Under the pieces are notes generated by a model. It saw only the letters and a program-made list of their open reading frames with translations. It was not told where the DNA came from and searched no databases. Shown here piece after piece: positions 1-5,922 of a stretch of 6,822 nt of DNA. The DNA is from Clostridiales bacterium UBA6363 (lineage in GTDB: Bacteria > Bacillota > Clostridia > UBA1381): assembly GCA_002438865.1 (NCBI GenBank), contig DJRJ01000102.1, forward strand, positions 786 through 7,607, given 5' to 3'. A program made the position numbers and the translations under genes. The stretch's first letter is position 1. Each line of letters begins with the position of its first letter.

Positions 1-182
1 CGGAGGATGCAATGAAACGGCGGCTTGCGGCAATGGGAGTCGCCCCCGGCGTTTCCATACGGCTTTTGCGCACAGCGCCGTCCGGCGACCCATTGGAGTA
101 CAGGATTATGGGGTATAATCTTGCACTCAGAAAGCGTGACGCCGAAAAAATAATAATCGAAAAGGACGGTGTGAAAAAATGA
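1..182 (+). CDS. feoA: Ferrous iron transport protein A (FeoA), 3' part only
   Basis: The reading frame is open from the left edge (first whole codon at 3) and ends in TGA at 180-182, giving 59 visible residues; the N-terminus lies outside the window. The visible protein has the FeoA SH3-like domain pattern: an RRLAAMGVAPG stretch, then APSGDPLEYRIMGYNLALR, then a short charged tail. FeoA is a small cytoplasmic partner thought to bind FeoB and modulate its iron uptake or GTPase activity; its exact role is unsettled. Its stop overlaps the feoB start (ATGA, 179-182), which implies translational coupling and one transcript. FeoA domains are usually about 75 residues, so probably only some 15-20 residues are missing, unless this is a fusion or tandem FeoA. 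Identity is supported by both the motif pattern and the feoB neighbour. Confidence 0.93.
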   Translation, partial: EDAMKRRLAAMGVAPGVSIRLLRTAPSGDPLEYRIMGYNLALRKRDAEKIIIEKDGVKK

Positions 183-1951
183 ACGTTGCACTGGCAGGAA
201 ATCCGAACTGCGGCAAAACCACTCTTTTCAATATTCTTACCGGGAGCCGCTGTGAGGTCGGGAACTTTGCCGGTGTAACGGTTGAGCGCAGACGTGGGAT
301 TTGCTCTTATAACGGAATAAAATTTCACATAACGGATTTGCCCGGAATATATTCCCTTTCCCCCAACAGTGCCGAGGAGATTATCGCACGTGATTTTATC
401 GTAAACGAAAAACCCGACATTATCTTAAACATCACTGACGCAACAAATCTGCGCCGAAATCTGTATCTTACAACACAGCTTGCTCAAACGGGTACGCCTG
501 TACTGATGGCGCTCAATATGACGGACGCACTTGAAGAAAACGGTTTAAGAATAGATACAAAAATCCTCGAAGAAAAGCTCGGCATACGCATTATACCGAT
601 TTCCGCAAACAAGGAAACTGGCATTAACGAACTCCTCACCGCTATGAGCGAAAAGATATATCCCTGTAATAAAGCATTTAAAAATGATGATGAGCGGTAC
701 AGGTTTATAAATAATGCCGTATCGTCCGCCGTGTTCACTGTCGGAAAGAACAAGCAGGCAGAGCGCACCGAAAGGATTGACTCAATAGTAAGCCATCCGA
801 TTTTTGCACTGCCGCTGTTTCTTACTGTAATGCTTTTTGTGTTTTGGGTCACATTCGGCTCGTTCGGCGGCGCTCTATCTGATTTTGCGGACAATATATT
901 CAATGTAAAATTCGCCTCAATAATAAACGCACTCCTATGCAAACTCGGCGTCGGGATTTTTATAAAAGGCTTGATTATTGACGGCATAATTGCCGGTGTC
1001 GGCGGTGTTGTAAAATTTTCCCCGCAGATAATGCTTCTTTTTCTGTTCCTTGCATTTCTCGAAGATTCGGGATATATGGCACGCACCGCCTTTATTACTG
1101 ACAGCTTTTTTTCACGGCTCGGTCTGGGCGGAAAATCGTTTCTGCCCCTGCTTACGGGATTCGGCTGCAGCGTGCCGGCGGCAATGGCTGTAAGAACGCT
1201 CGAAAACGAGCGTGACAGGCGGCTTACACTGTTGCTTATTCCGTTTATGTCATGCAGTGCAAAGCTTCCCGTATATACGATATTTGCCGCCGCACTGTTT
1301 CCCGACAAGGCATGGCTTGTTATATTTTCTCTGTACATTACGGGAATCCTTATCGGAGCGGTTTCGGGGCTGATATTTTCAAAAACGGTATTAAAAGGTC
1401 AAAATCCGCCGTTTGTGCTTGAACTTCCACCGTATCGTATGCCTTCTTTAAAATCCGTTTTTCGGCATATGTCGGAAAAGGCAAAGGACTTTGCCGTCCG
1501 TGCCGGAACGGTTCTGCTTTTGGTAAGCATAATAATATGGCTGTTTGAAAATCTTAATTTCAATCTCCGCATAGTTTCCGACAGCAGAAACAGTATTCTC
1601 GGAGTTTTGGGAAATATTATCGCACCCGTATTCAAACCGTGCGGTTTCGGCACTCCCGAAGCGGCAATAAGCCTTTTGTCGGGCGTTGCCGCAAAAGAGG
1701 CTATTGTATCAACCCTCACAATTCTCGCTCACAAAGACCCGATTTGCGCCGTGTCGGCACATTTTTCTCCGCTTGGGGGATATTGCTTTTTGGTATTTGT
1801 TCTGCTGTATGTACCCTGTGCCGCCTCACTTGCCGCATTGCGCACAGAGCTTAACTCACGGCGGCTGCTTGCTTTTTCGGTATGCTGGCAGTTATTCGCC
1901 GCATGGTGCGTATCGGCACTTATATACCAATCGGCATCGCTGTTTTTATAA
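179..1951 (+). CDS. feoB: Ferrous iron transporter FeoB
   Basis: A 590-residue inner-membrane Fe(II) transporter with an N-terminal GTPase domain. The G motifs are in canonical order: G1 GNPNCGKT (7-14), G2 Thr34, G3 DLPG (53-56), G4 NMTD (113-116) and G5 SAN (142-144). After a short linker the membrane part starts near 205 (SHPIFALPLFL). It contains the EDSGYMAR segment (295-302), the first gate motif GCSVPA with Cys330, the second gate motif PFMSCSAKLPVY with Cys359, the GVAAKEAIVST segment (502-512) and the YVPCAASLAALRTE segment (544-557). At 590 residues it is shorter than E. coli FeoB (773), but no core element is missing; it simply ends after the last helix. Switch I reads NFAGVTV where many FeoBs have Pro before Gly. 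The start is set by the ATGA overlap with feoA; a weak AAAAGGA at 160-166 precedes it. No feoC follows. Confidence 0.97.
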   Translation: MNVALAGNPNCGKTTLFNILTGSRCEVGNFAGVTVERRRGICSYNGIKFHITDLPGIYSLSPNSAEEIIARDFIVNEKPDIILNITDATNLRRNLYLTTQLAQTGTPVLMALNMTDALEENGLRIDTKILEEKLGIRIIPISANKETGINELLTAMSEKIYPCNKAFKNDDERYRFINNAVSSAVFTVGKNKQAERTERIDSIVSHPIFALPLFLTVMLFVFWVTFGSFGGALSDFADNIFNVKFASIINALLCKLGVGIFIKGLIIDGIIAGVGGVVKFSPQIMLLFLFLAFLEDSGYMARTAFITDSFFSRLGLGGKSFLPLLTGFGCSVPAAMAVRTLENERDRRLTLLLIPFMSCSAKLPVYTIFAAALFPDKAWLVIFSLYITGILIGAVSGLIFSKTVLKGQNPPFVLELPPYRMPSLKSVFRHMSEKAKDFAVRAGTVLLLVSIIIWLFENLNFNLRIVSDSRNSILGVLGNIIAPVFKPCGFGTPEAAISLLSGVAAKEAIVSTLTILAHKDPICAVSAHFSPLGGYCFLVFVLLYVPCAASLAALRTELNSRRLLAFSVCWQLFAAWCVSALIYQSASLFL

Positions 1952-1975
1952 AAGGAAATATTTTTAAAAAAATGC

Positions 1976-2004
1976 TTGCAATCTTATAAGAAGTGTGGTA
2001 TAAT
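1976..2004 (+). promoter_or_regulatory. Extended -10 SigA promoter for rplS
   Basis: The -35 box TTGCAA (1976-1981) and a perfect -10 box TATAAT (1999-2004) are separated by exactly 17 bp. A TG dinucleotide at 1996-1997, one base before the -10, makes it an extended -10 promoter. Transcription should start near 2011. It begins only 24 bp after the feoB stop, so it separates feoAB from the rplS unit. The match is close enough to consensus to expect high, constitutive expression, as is normal for a ribosomal protein gene. I see no convincing terminator between feoB and this promoter, so read-through from feoB is possible. Confidence 0.88.
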
Positions 2005-2010
2005 GCTATA

Positions 2011-2072
2011 GATTACGGATGGTCCTCTGCCTTATGGCCGGCACGAACATCTCAGAATATAAGGAGGAATTA
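2011..2072 (+). promoter_or_regulatory. rplS 5' leader, candidate L19 autoregulatory RNA
   Basis: About 62 nt lie between the predicted transcription start and the rplS start codon. Two mutually exclusive foldings are visible. In one, 2018-2024 (GATGGTC) pairs with 2045-2051 (GAACATC) with one mismatch, enclosing a small GCC-TTAT-GGC hairpin at 2029-2038; this leaves the Shine-Dalgarno AAGGAGG (2061-2067) free. In the other, TCCT (2023-2026) and CCTTAT (2030-2035) pair with AGGA (2065-2068) and ATAAGG (2059-2064), which buries the Shine-Dalgarno. Firmicutes are known to carry an L19 leader element upstream of rplS that is proposed to bind L19, and this would fit. I have not matched it to the family covariance model; pairing was judged by eye. 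Confidence 0.6.
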
Positions 2073-2075
2073 ATG

Positions 2076-2426
2076 ATGAACAAACAGGAAATCATTAACG
2101 CTTTGACAAAAGACCAAATCAGAACAGACCTGCCTGAATTAGTGGTTGGTAACAACGTAAAGGTTTACCAGAAGATCGTCGAGGGTTCAAGAACAAGAAC
2201 TCAGATGTTCGAAGGTACAATCATTAAAAGACAGGGCGGCGGTATTGCCGAAACCTTCACCGTAAGACGTATTTCCTACGGCGTTGGCGTTGAAAAGACA
2301 TGGCCCGTAAACTCACCGAACATCGAGAAAATCGAAGTTGTAAGAAACGGTAAAGTTAGACGTGCAAGACTTTTCTATCTGCGTGACAGAGTCGGTAAAG
2401 CCGCAAAAGTTAAGGAAAGAATATAA
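2076..2426 (+). CDS. rplS: 50S ribosomal protein L19 (bL19)
   Basis: A 116-residue bacterial L19, the usual length for the family (about 115-118). L19 sits at the 30S-50S interface and helps form intersubunit bridges. Recognisable family segments are the [15 protein letters not shown] start of the barrel, [12 protein letters not shown] (45-56), [18 protein letters not shown] (64-81) and the very basic C-terminus [17 protein letters not shown]. Two adjacent ATGs are possible starts, 2073 and 2076. AAGGAGG at 2061-2067 lies 5 nt from the first and 8 nt from the second, so 2076 is slightly preferred; the other choice adds only one Met. An in-frame ATG at 2019 falls in the leader, has no ribosome binding site and adds non-family residues, so it is rejected. 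The gene has its own strong promoter and a terminator immediately after it. Confidence 0.98.
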   Translation: MNKQEIINALTKDQIRTDLPELVVGNNVKVYQKIVEGSRTRTQMFEGTIIKRQGGGIAETFTVRRISYGVGVEKTWPVNSPNIEKIEVVRNGKVRRARLFYLRDRVGKAAKVKERI

Positions 2427-2439
2427 TTCCTTAATATAC

Positions 2440-2468
2440 AAGGGAGATACTTATTATCTCCCTTTTTT
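2440..2468 (+). terminator. Rho-independent terminator after rplS
   Basis: A perfect 8-bp stem GGGAGATA (2442-2449) / TATCTCCC (2455-2462) with a 5-nt loop is followed at once by six T (2463-2468). Two further A-T pairs at the base extend the stem. It lies 15 nt after the rplS stop and 38 nt before lepB, so it should end most rplS transcripts and reduce lepB expression relative to rplS. Confidence 0.85.
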
Positions 2469-2506
2469 AAACGATTATTAATTAAATATATACGGAGGGT
2501 ATTGTT

Positions 2507-3202
2507 ATGAACGAACAATCAAACCGCCCCGACATTGCCGAAGAAGCCGAGGCAGAAAAAAAACCTGACAAGAAGATGAACAGCGTGGGTAAAGAGATTT
2601 TTGAATGGTTTTACACAATAGCCATTGCACTCGTTATTGCATTTGCAATAAAGGCGTTTTTATTTGACGTTGTGCGTGTTGACGGCTCGAGTATGTTCCC
2701 TACTCTTGAAAACAACGACAGACTTATTGTTACAAAGCTCGGATACGAGCCGAAACAGGGCGACATTATAATCCTTGACAGCTCTTATAAAAACCGTGAG
2801 GAATATTACGATAAGCTTGCACAGTACAAGAACAAGGAAAAGCTGTCGGCAATGGATAAATTTTTAAATCTCAAGGATTTACCGAAAAATCTTAAAAAGA
2901 GATATTATGTCAAGAGAGTCATTGCGCTCCCCGGTCAGACGGTAGACCTTAAAGACGGCAAGGTATACGTTGACGGCGAACTGCTTGACGAGCCGTACTA
3001 CAGCGGCATAACCCAGTCGATTGACGCAACAGTGGAATATCCCGTAACCGTTGAGGACGATATGGTATTCGTTATGGGCGATAACCGCCCCCATTCAAAG
3101 GACAGCCGTTCTTCGGAGCTTGGTCAGGTGCCGTACGAGGCGGTACTCGGAAAAGCACAGCTTCGCATATGGCCGTTGAATGATATAGGTTTGACAAGAT
3201 AA
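2507..3202 (+). CDS. lepB: Type I signal peptidase (leader peptidase)
   Basis: A 231-residue membrane-anchored serine protease that removes signal peptides from secreted proteins on the outer face of the membrane. After about 30 hydrophilic, charged residues comes one transmembrane helix (roughly 34-53). The family boxes follow: DGSSMFPTL with the catalytic Ser62, the GDIIIL strand (85-90), YYVKRVIALPG with the general-base Lys136, and GDNRPHSKDSR (191-201). It is longer than the B. subtilis SipS type (about 184) because of the N-terminal extension and a Lys/Tyr-rich stretch (about 92-131) between the strand box and the Lys box. Both are seen in other Firmicutes enzymes. The start is fixed by GGAGGG at 2494-2499, 7 nt upstream. 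No clear promoter is visible in the 38-bp gap after the rplS terminator, so expression probably depends on read-through or on a weak promoter I cannot identify. Confidence 0.96.
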   Translation: MNEQSNRPDIAEEAEAEKKPDKKMNSVGKEIFEWFYTIAIALVIAFAIKAFLFDVVRVDGSSMFPTLENNDRLIVTKLGYEPKQGDIIILDSSYKNREEYYDKLAQYKNKEKLSAMDKFLNLKDLPKNLKKRYYVKRVIALPGQTVDLKDGKVYVDGELLDEPYYSGITQSIDATVEYPVTVEDDMVFVMGDNRPHSKDSRSSELGQVPYEAVLGKAQLRIWPLNDIGLTR

Positions 3203-3207
3203 AAAGC

Positions 3208-3237
3208 AGGGGCTGTAATTTTTACAGTCTCTTTTTT
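3208..3237 (+). terminator. Hairpin with U-tract between lepB and rbgA
   Basis: A six-pair core CTGTAA (3213-3218) / TTACAG (3222-3227) is extended outward by G-C and G-U pairs to about 3208/3232, around a 3-nt loop, and is followed by T6 (3232-3237). It starts 6 nt after the lepB stop, and its U-tract ends just before the rbgA ribosome binding site. The G-U pairs make it weaker than the rplS terminator, so it probably acts as a partial terminator or attenuator within the unit. Confidence 0.65.
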
Positions 3238-3253
3238 GCAAAAGGAGATTTTT

Positions 3254-4111
3254 ATGCAGAATAATATACAGTGGTATCCGGGGCATATGACGAAAACACG
3301 CCGTATGATTGAGGAAAACCTAAAGCTTATAGACGTTGTTGTGGAAATACTGGACGCACGGCTGCCGTATTCGGGCAGAAACCCCGCTTTTGACGATATA
3401 TTGAAAAACAAACCACGTCTGCTCGTTATGAACAAATCCGACCTTGCGGATAAAACCAAAACGGACGAGTGGATAAAATGGTACAAGGAACACGGGCTTA
3501 CCGTTATTCCCATAAGCTGCAGTACGGGAGCGGGTATCAACAAGGTTTTAAACTGCGCCAATGACCTTATACGTGACAAAATAGAGCGTGACCGTGAAAA
3601 AGGACGCAACAGAAGCCTTAAAATTATGATGGCAGGTATACCCAATGTCGGCAAATCAAGCCTTATAAACAGACTTTGCGGCAAAGCAAGCGCAAAAACA
3701 GGCGACAAAGCCGGCGTTACACGAGGAAAACAATGGATAAGAATACAAGGCGGAGCCGAACTTTTTGACACTCCCGGTATGCTTCCTCCGAAATTTGAGG
3801 ATCAGGAGATTGCAAAGCGCCTTGCATACACCGGAGCTATAAAAGACGAAATAATAAACACCGAGCTCCTCGCCTATTCTCTGTGCGAGTATCTGCGTGA
3901 CGAATACCCCGACCTTTTATGTGCACGGTACAAGCTTGACACCGTAGAAAATCTTGAGGGTTATGAAATACTCGAAAAGATAGGCAAAAAGCGTGGGTTC
4001 GTAATTTCCGGCGGCGAAATTGATATGGAGCGTGCCGCAAATATGATAATAGACGAGCTTCGCTCTGCACGTATAGGAAACATTACTCTCGAAACTCCGC
4101 CCGAAGAATAA
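3254..4111 (+). CDS. rbgA: Ribosome biogenesis GTPase RbgA (YlqF)
   Basis: A 285-residue cytoplasmic GTPase (B. subtilis RbgA is 282) needed for late maturation of the 50S subunit. The G motifs are circularly permuted, the family hallmark: G4 NKSD (60-63) and G5 SCS (88-90) come before G1 GIPNVGKSS (128-136), G2 Thr156 and G3 DTPG (172-175). The N-terminal signature WYPGHM (7-12) carries His11, matching the catalytic histidine of this class of GTPases that lack the usual glutamine. The all-helical C-terminal ribosome-binding domain (about 185-275) is present. The chosen ATG has AAAGGAG (3241-3247) 6 nt upstream; an upstream in-frame TTG at 3236 lies in the terminator U-tract and is rejected. 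Its position after rplS and lepB fits a ribosome assembly role. Switch I reads AGVT where PGIT/PGVT is usual. rnhB, often next in Firmicutes, is absent. Confidence 0.96.
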   Translation: MQNNIQWYPGHMTKTRRMIEENLKLIDVVVEILDARLPYSGRNPAFDDILKNKPRLLVMNKSDLADKTKTDEWIKWYKEHGLTVIPISCSTGAGINKVLNCANDLIRDKIERDREKGRNRSLKIMMAGIPNVGKSSLINRLCGKASAKTGDKAGVTRGKQWIRIQGGAELFDTPGMLPPKFEDQEIAKRLAYTGAIKDEIINTELLAYSLCEYLRDEYPDLLCARYKLDTVENLEGYEILEKIGKKRGFVISGGEIDMERAANMIIDELRSARIGNITLETPPEE

Positions 4112-4148
4112 AAAAAACGGAGATTATCAAGTCCTTTGATAATCTCCG
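4110..4148 (-). terminator. Rho-independent terminator of the minus-strand HPr-like gene
   Basis: A perfect 13-bp stem (4118-4130 with 4136-4148) encloses a 5-nt loop. Read on the minus strand it is followed by eight U (complement of A 4110-4117) and starts 15 nt beyond the stop of the HPr-like gene. On the plus strand the hairpin is followed by eight A rather than U, so it is not a normal intrinsic terminator for rbgA, whose stop codon it touches. Confidence 0.88.
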
Positions 4149-4162
4149 AAAAAAAATCGGTT

Positions 4163-4393
4163 TTATTTAACGATAAATCTGTCGAGATCCTGAACAAAGC
4201 TGTCACAATCGTCACTGTGTATCTCAATTTTTATCGGCTTAGATAAATCCAAGCTAAAGATACCCATAATTGATTTAGCATCTATAACGTATCTTCCAGA
4301 TGTTAAATCTACATCGAAATCATACTTGCTTACGATGTTGACAAAATCCTTGACATCATTGATTGAACTCAATAACAGGTTAAATGTTTTCAT
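4163..4393 (-). CDS. HPr-fold protein lacking the active-site histidine (Crh-like?)
   Basis: A 76-residue cytoplasmic protein whose second half matches the PTS phosphocarrier HPr: AKSIMGIFSLDL (39-50) corresponds to the HPr regulatory-serine segment (KSIMGVMSLGI type), followed by KIEIHSDD and a final amphipathic helix. Aligned without gaps to HPr from its Phe22 (Phe17 here) to Ser46 (Ser41 here), the His15 position falls on Ser10 and Arg17 on Asn12; no GxHARPA motif exists. It therefore cannot carry phosphate from enzyme I as HPr does. Ser41, equivalent to the HPr kinase target, is retained, as in Bacillus Crh, where His15 is Gln. A regulatory rather than transport role is my inference; HPr-like proteins of this sort may simply be common in Clostridia. 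Strong AGGAGGA (complement of 4401-4407) lies 7 nt upstream. It forms its own transcription unit, convergent with rbgA and divergent from mtaB. Confidence 0.85.
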   Translation of the reverse strand: MKTFNLLLSSINDVKDFVNIVSKYDFDVDLTSGRYVIDAKSIMGIFSLDLSKPIKIEIHSDDCDSFVQDLDRFIVK

Positions 4394-4421
4394 AACAAAT
4401 TCCTCCTAACCTTTTGCTTTC

Positions 4422-4454
4422 TGTAATCGTCACCTTGTATGATTTTTGATTACA
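4422..4454. repeat. 7-bp inverted repeat at the HPr-like gene 5' UTR
   Basis: TGTAATC (4422-4428) and GATTACA (4448-4454) are perfect inverted copies 19 nt apart. The second arm coincides with the predicted minus-strand transcription start (near 4453), so the dyad could form a stem at the extreme 5' end of the mRNA or serve as an operator. Seven base pairs in AT-rich DNA may also be chance. Confidence 0.45.
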
Positions 4455-4459
4455 ATACT

Positions 4460-4488
4460 ATAATATCCCTTTTGGGGCAAATAGTCAA
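4460..4488 (-). promoter_or_regulatory. SigA promoter of the HPr-like gene
   Basis: Read on the minus strand, TTGACT (complement of 4483-4488) and TATTAT (complement of 4460-4465) are separated by 17 bp. Both boxes differ from consensus by one base. Transcription should start near 4453, giving a 5' UTR of about 60 nt before the start codon at 4393. Confidence 0.8.
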
Positions 4489-4506
4489 TACTAATTTTTA
4501 TTTTTA

Positions 4507-4545
4507 TATAATACTACTAACAAAATCAAGAGAAAATTTTACAAT
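4507..4545 (+). promoter_or_regulatory. Possible -10 elements upstream of mtaB
   Basis: Two -10-like sequences precede mtaB on the plus strand: TATAAT at 4507-4512, with no recognisable -35 at 16-18 bp, and TACAAT at 4540-4545, with a four-of-six -35 match CTAACA (4517-4522) at 17 bp. mtaB must be started from this region because the gene upstream is on the other strand, but the DNA is so AT-rich that neither candidate is secure. Confidence 0.35.
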
Positions 4546-4583
4546 ATGTAGAATTTTTTATACACGAAAGGCTGATATGCAAA

Positions 4584-5876
4584 ATGAAAAAAGCTGCGTT
4601 TTATACTCTCGGCTGTAAAGTAAATCAATATGAAACCGAGGCAATGGAGGAACTGTTTTCCGATGCCGGATACGAAATCTGCGATTTTTCCGACCATGCG
4701 GACATTTACGTTATAAATACCTGTTCGGTAACGCATATGGGCGACAGAAAATCACGCCAGATAATACGCCGTGCCAAGAAAGCCAATCCCGACGGCGTTA
4801 TCGCCGTTACAGGCTGTTATTCGCAGACCGCTCCCGAGGAAATACTTAATATAGACGGCGTAAACCTTGTTTTGGGAACGCAGGGTCGGCACAACATTGT
4901 TGAGCTTTCAAAAAATCTGACATCATCTTCAAAAGTAAACGGTGTGTCGGACATTATGCACACGCACGATTTTGAACAGCTCAAAATCAACCGTTACGCA
5001 GACCGCACAAGAGCATATATAAAAATCCAGGACGGCTGCAGTCAATTCTGTTCGTACTGCATTATCCCCTATGCGAGAGGTCCCGTAAGGAGCCGACCCG
5101 AAAATGAAATACTTGAGGAAATATCGGAACTTGCAAAAAACGGCTACAGCGAGATAATTCTTGTCGGAATACACGTTGCATCATACGGAAAAGACATCGG
5201 CACAACGCTTGAAAATCTTCTGATTAAAGCAGACAAAACGAGCGGAATAAAAAGAATACGTATGTCATCAATCGAGCCGATGACTCTTAACGGCGAATTT
5301 GTGGAGCAGATAAAGCACACAAAAAAGCTTTGCCCTCATTTTCATATTTCGCTCCAGTCGGGCTGTGACGAAACGCTCAAGCGTATGAACAGGCACTATA
5401 CCGCAAAAGAATTTGCGGATATTGTCGGAGGACTTCGCAGTGCTTTTCCCGACGCCGCAATAACAACCGACATTATGGTCGGTTTCCCCGGCGAAACCGA
5501 TGAGGAGTTTGAAAAAACGGCGGAGTTTGTAAAGTCCGTTGACTTTGCTGACGCTCACGTGTTTATGTATTCCCCCAGGCGAGGTACACCGGCGGCAAAA
5601 CGTTCCGACCAAATCGCCCCCGAAATAAAAGAAATTCGCTCAAAAAAAATAATAGAGATAACAAACAATTCCCATATCGAATTTTTAAAAAAGCACATAG
5701 GCAAAACCGCCGAAGTGCTGTTTGAGCAAGTCACAAAAGACGGATACTGGGAGGGCAAAACCGCCAATTACATTACCGTAAAGCTGAAATCAGCCGAGCA
5801 TTTAAAAGGCGTGTACAAAACAGTTTTGCTTAAAGAAATCAAAAACGGCGAAATAATTGCCGAAAATTGTGATTGA
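4584..5876 (+). CDS. mtaB: tRNA (N6-threonylcarbamoyladenosine37) methylthiotransferase MtaB
   Basis: A 430-residue radical-SAM enzyme that converts t6A37 to ms2t6A in tRNAs reading ANN codons, placing a methylthio group on C2 of the base. The N-terminal UPF0004 domain carries the three cysteines of the auxiliary 4Fe-4S cluster: Cys11 (in LGCKVNQYETE), Cys47 (NTCSV) and Cys78 (TGCYSQ). The radical-SAM CxxxCxxC is Cys152, Cys156, Cys159 in DGCSQFCSYCIIPYARG. SAM-binding core segments include SLQSGCDETLKRMNR and VGFPGETDEEF (299-309), and a C-terminal TRAM-like domain starts near 367. The LGCKVNQYE opening separates MtaB from MiaB (YGCQMN) and RimO. The start is fixed by that motif, but only a weak GAAAGG lies 12 nt upstream, suggesting modest translation. 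All six cluster cysteines are present. Confidence 0.95.
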   Translation: MKKAAFYTLGCKVNQYETEAMEELFSDAGYEICDFSDHADIYVINTCSVTHMGDRKSRQIIRRAKKANPDGVIAVTGCYSQTAPEEILNIDGVNLVLGTQGRHNIVELSKNLTSSSKVNGVSDIMHTHDFEQLKINRYADRTRAYIKIQDGCSQFCSYCIIPYARGPVRSRPENEILEEISELAKNGYSEIILVGIHVASYGKDIGTTLENLLIKADKTSGIKRIRMSSIEPMTLNGEFVEQIKHTKKLCPHFHISLQSGCDETLKRMNRHYTAKEFADIVGGLRSAFPDAAITTDIMVGFPGETDEEFEKTAEFVKSVDFADAHVFMYSPRRGTPAAKRSDQIAPEIKEIRSKKIIEITNNSHIEFLKKHIGKTAEVLFEQVTKDGYWEGKTANYITVKLKSAEHLKGVYKTVLLKEIKNGEIIAENCD

Positions 5877-5901
5877 CTGCAAACAAAATCGGATATATAA
5901 T
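5873..5901 (+). promoter_or_regulatory. SigA promoter of cca, overlapping the mtaB stop
   Basis: TTGACT (5873-5878) and a perfect TATAAT (5896-5901) are 17 bp apart. The -35 box contains the mtaB TGA stop codon (5874-5876). Transcription would start near 5908, almost on top of the AAGGAGG at 5909-5915, so the leader would be only about 15 nt. cca can thus be expressed independently of mtaB, though read-through is also possible because no terminator separates them. Confidence 0.75.
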
Positions 5902-5922
5902 ATAAATCAAGGAGGTGCTGTT

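Noticed and set aside
484..1338. A 284-codon open frame on the minus strand inside feoB.
   Set aside because: It lies wholly opposite a clear FeoB coding frame, has low-complexity Ser/Arg/Ile-rich composition with no family motifs and no ribosome binding site; it is a shadow of codon bias.
1952..1975. A terminator after feoB in the T- and A-rich stretch.
   Set aside because: The T and A runs do not form a G/C-containing stem followed by a U-tract, so no intrinsic terminator can be supported.
2019..2075. An in-frame ATG upstream of rplS that would add about 18 residues or serve as a leader peptide.
   Set aside because: It would begin about 8 nt from the predicted transcript end, with no ribosome binding site, and the added residues do not belong to L19; the DNA is better explained as structured leader RNA.
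2469..2506. A possible promoter for lepB (TATATA near 2487-2492).
   Set aside because: No -35-like hexamer lies at 16-18 bp; the upstream bases are the terminator U-tract, and AT-rich DNA produces such -10 matches by chance.
3236..3253. A TTG start six codons upstream of the rbgA ATG.
   Set aside because: The TTG lies in the U-tract of the preceding hairpin and upstream of the AAAGGAG site, which is well placed only for the ATG at 3254.
3124..3771. A 215-codon open frame on the minus strand across the lepB end and rbgA.
   Set aside because: It is antisense to two well-supported genes and to the intervening hairpin, and has no recognisable motifs or ribosome binding site.
5268..5612. A 114-codon minus-strand open frame inside mtaB, and similar short ones elsewhere.
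   Set aside because: All are antisense to strongly conserved coding sequence, with no ribosome binding sites or known motifs.
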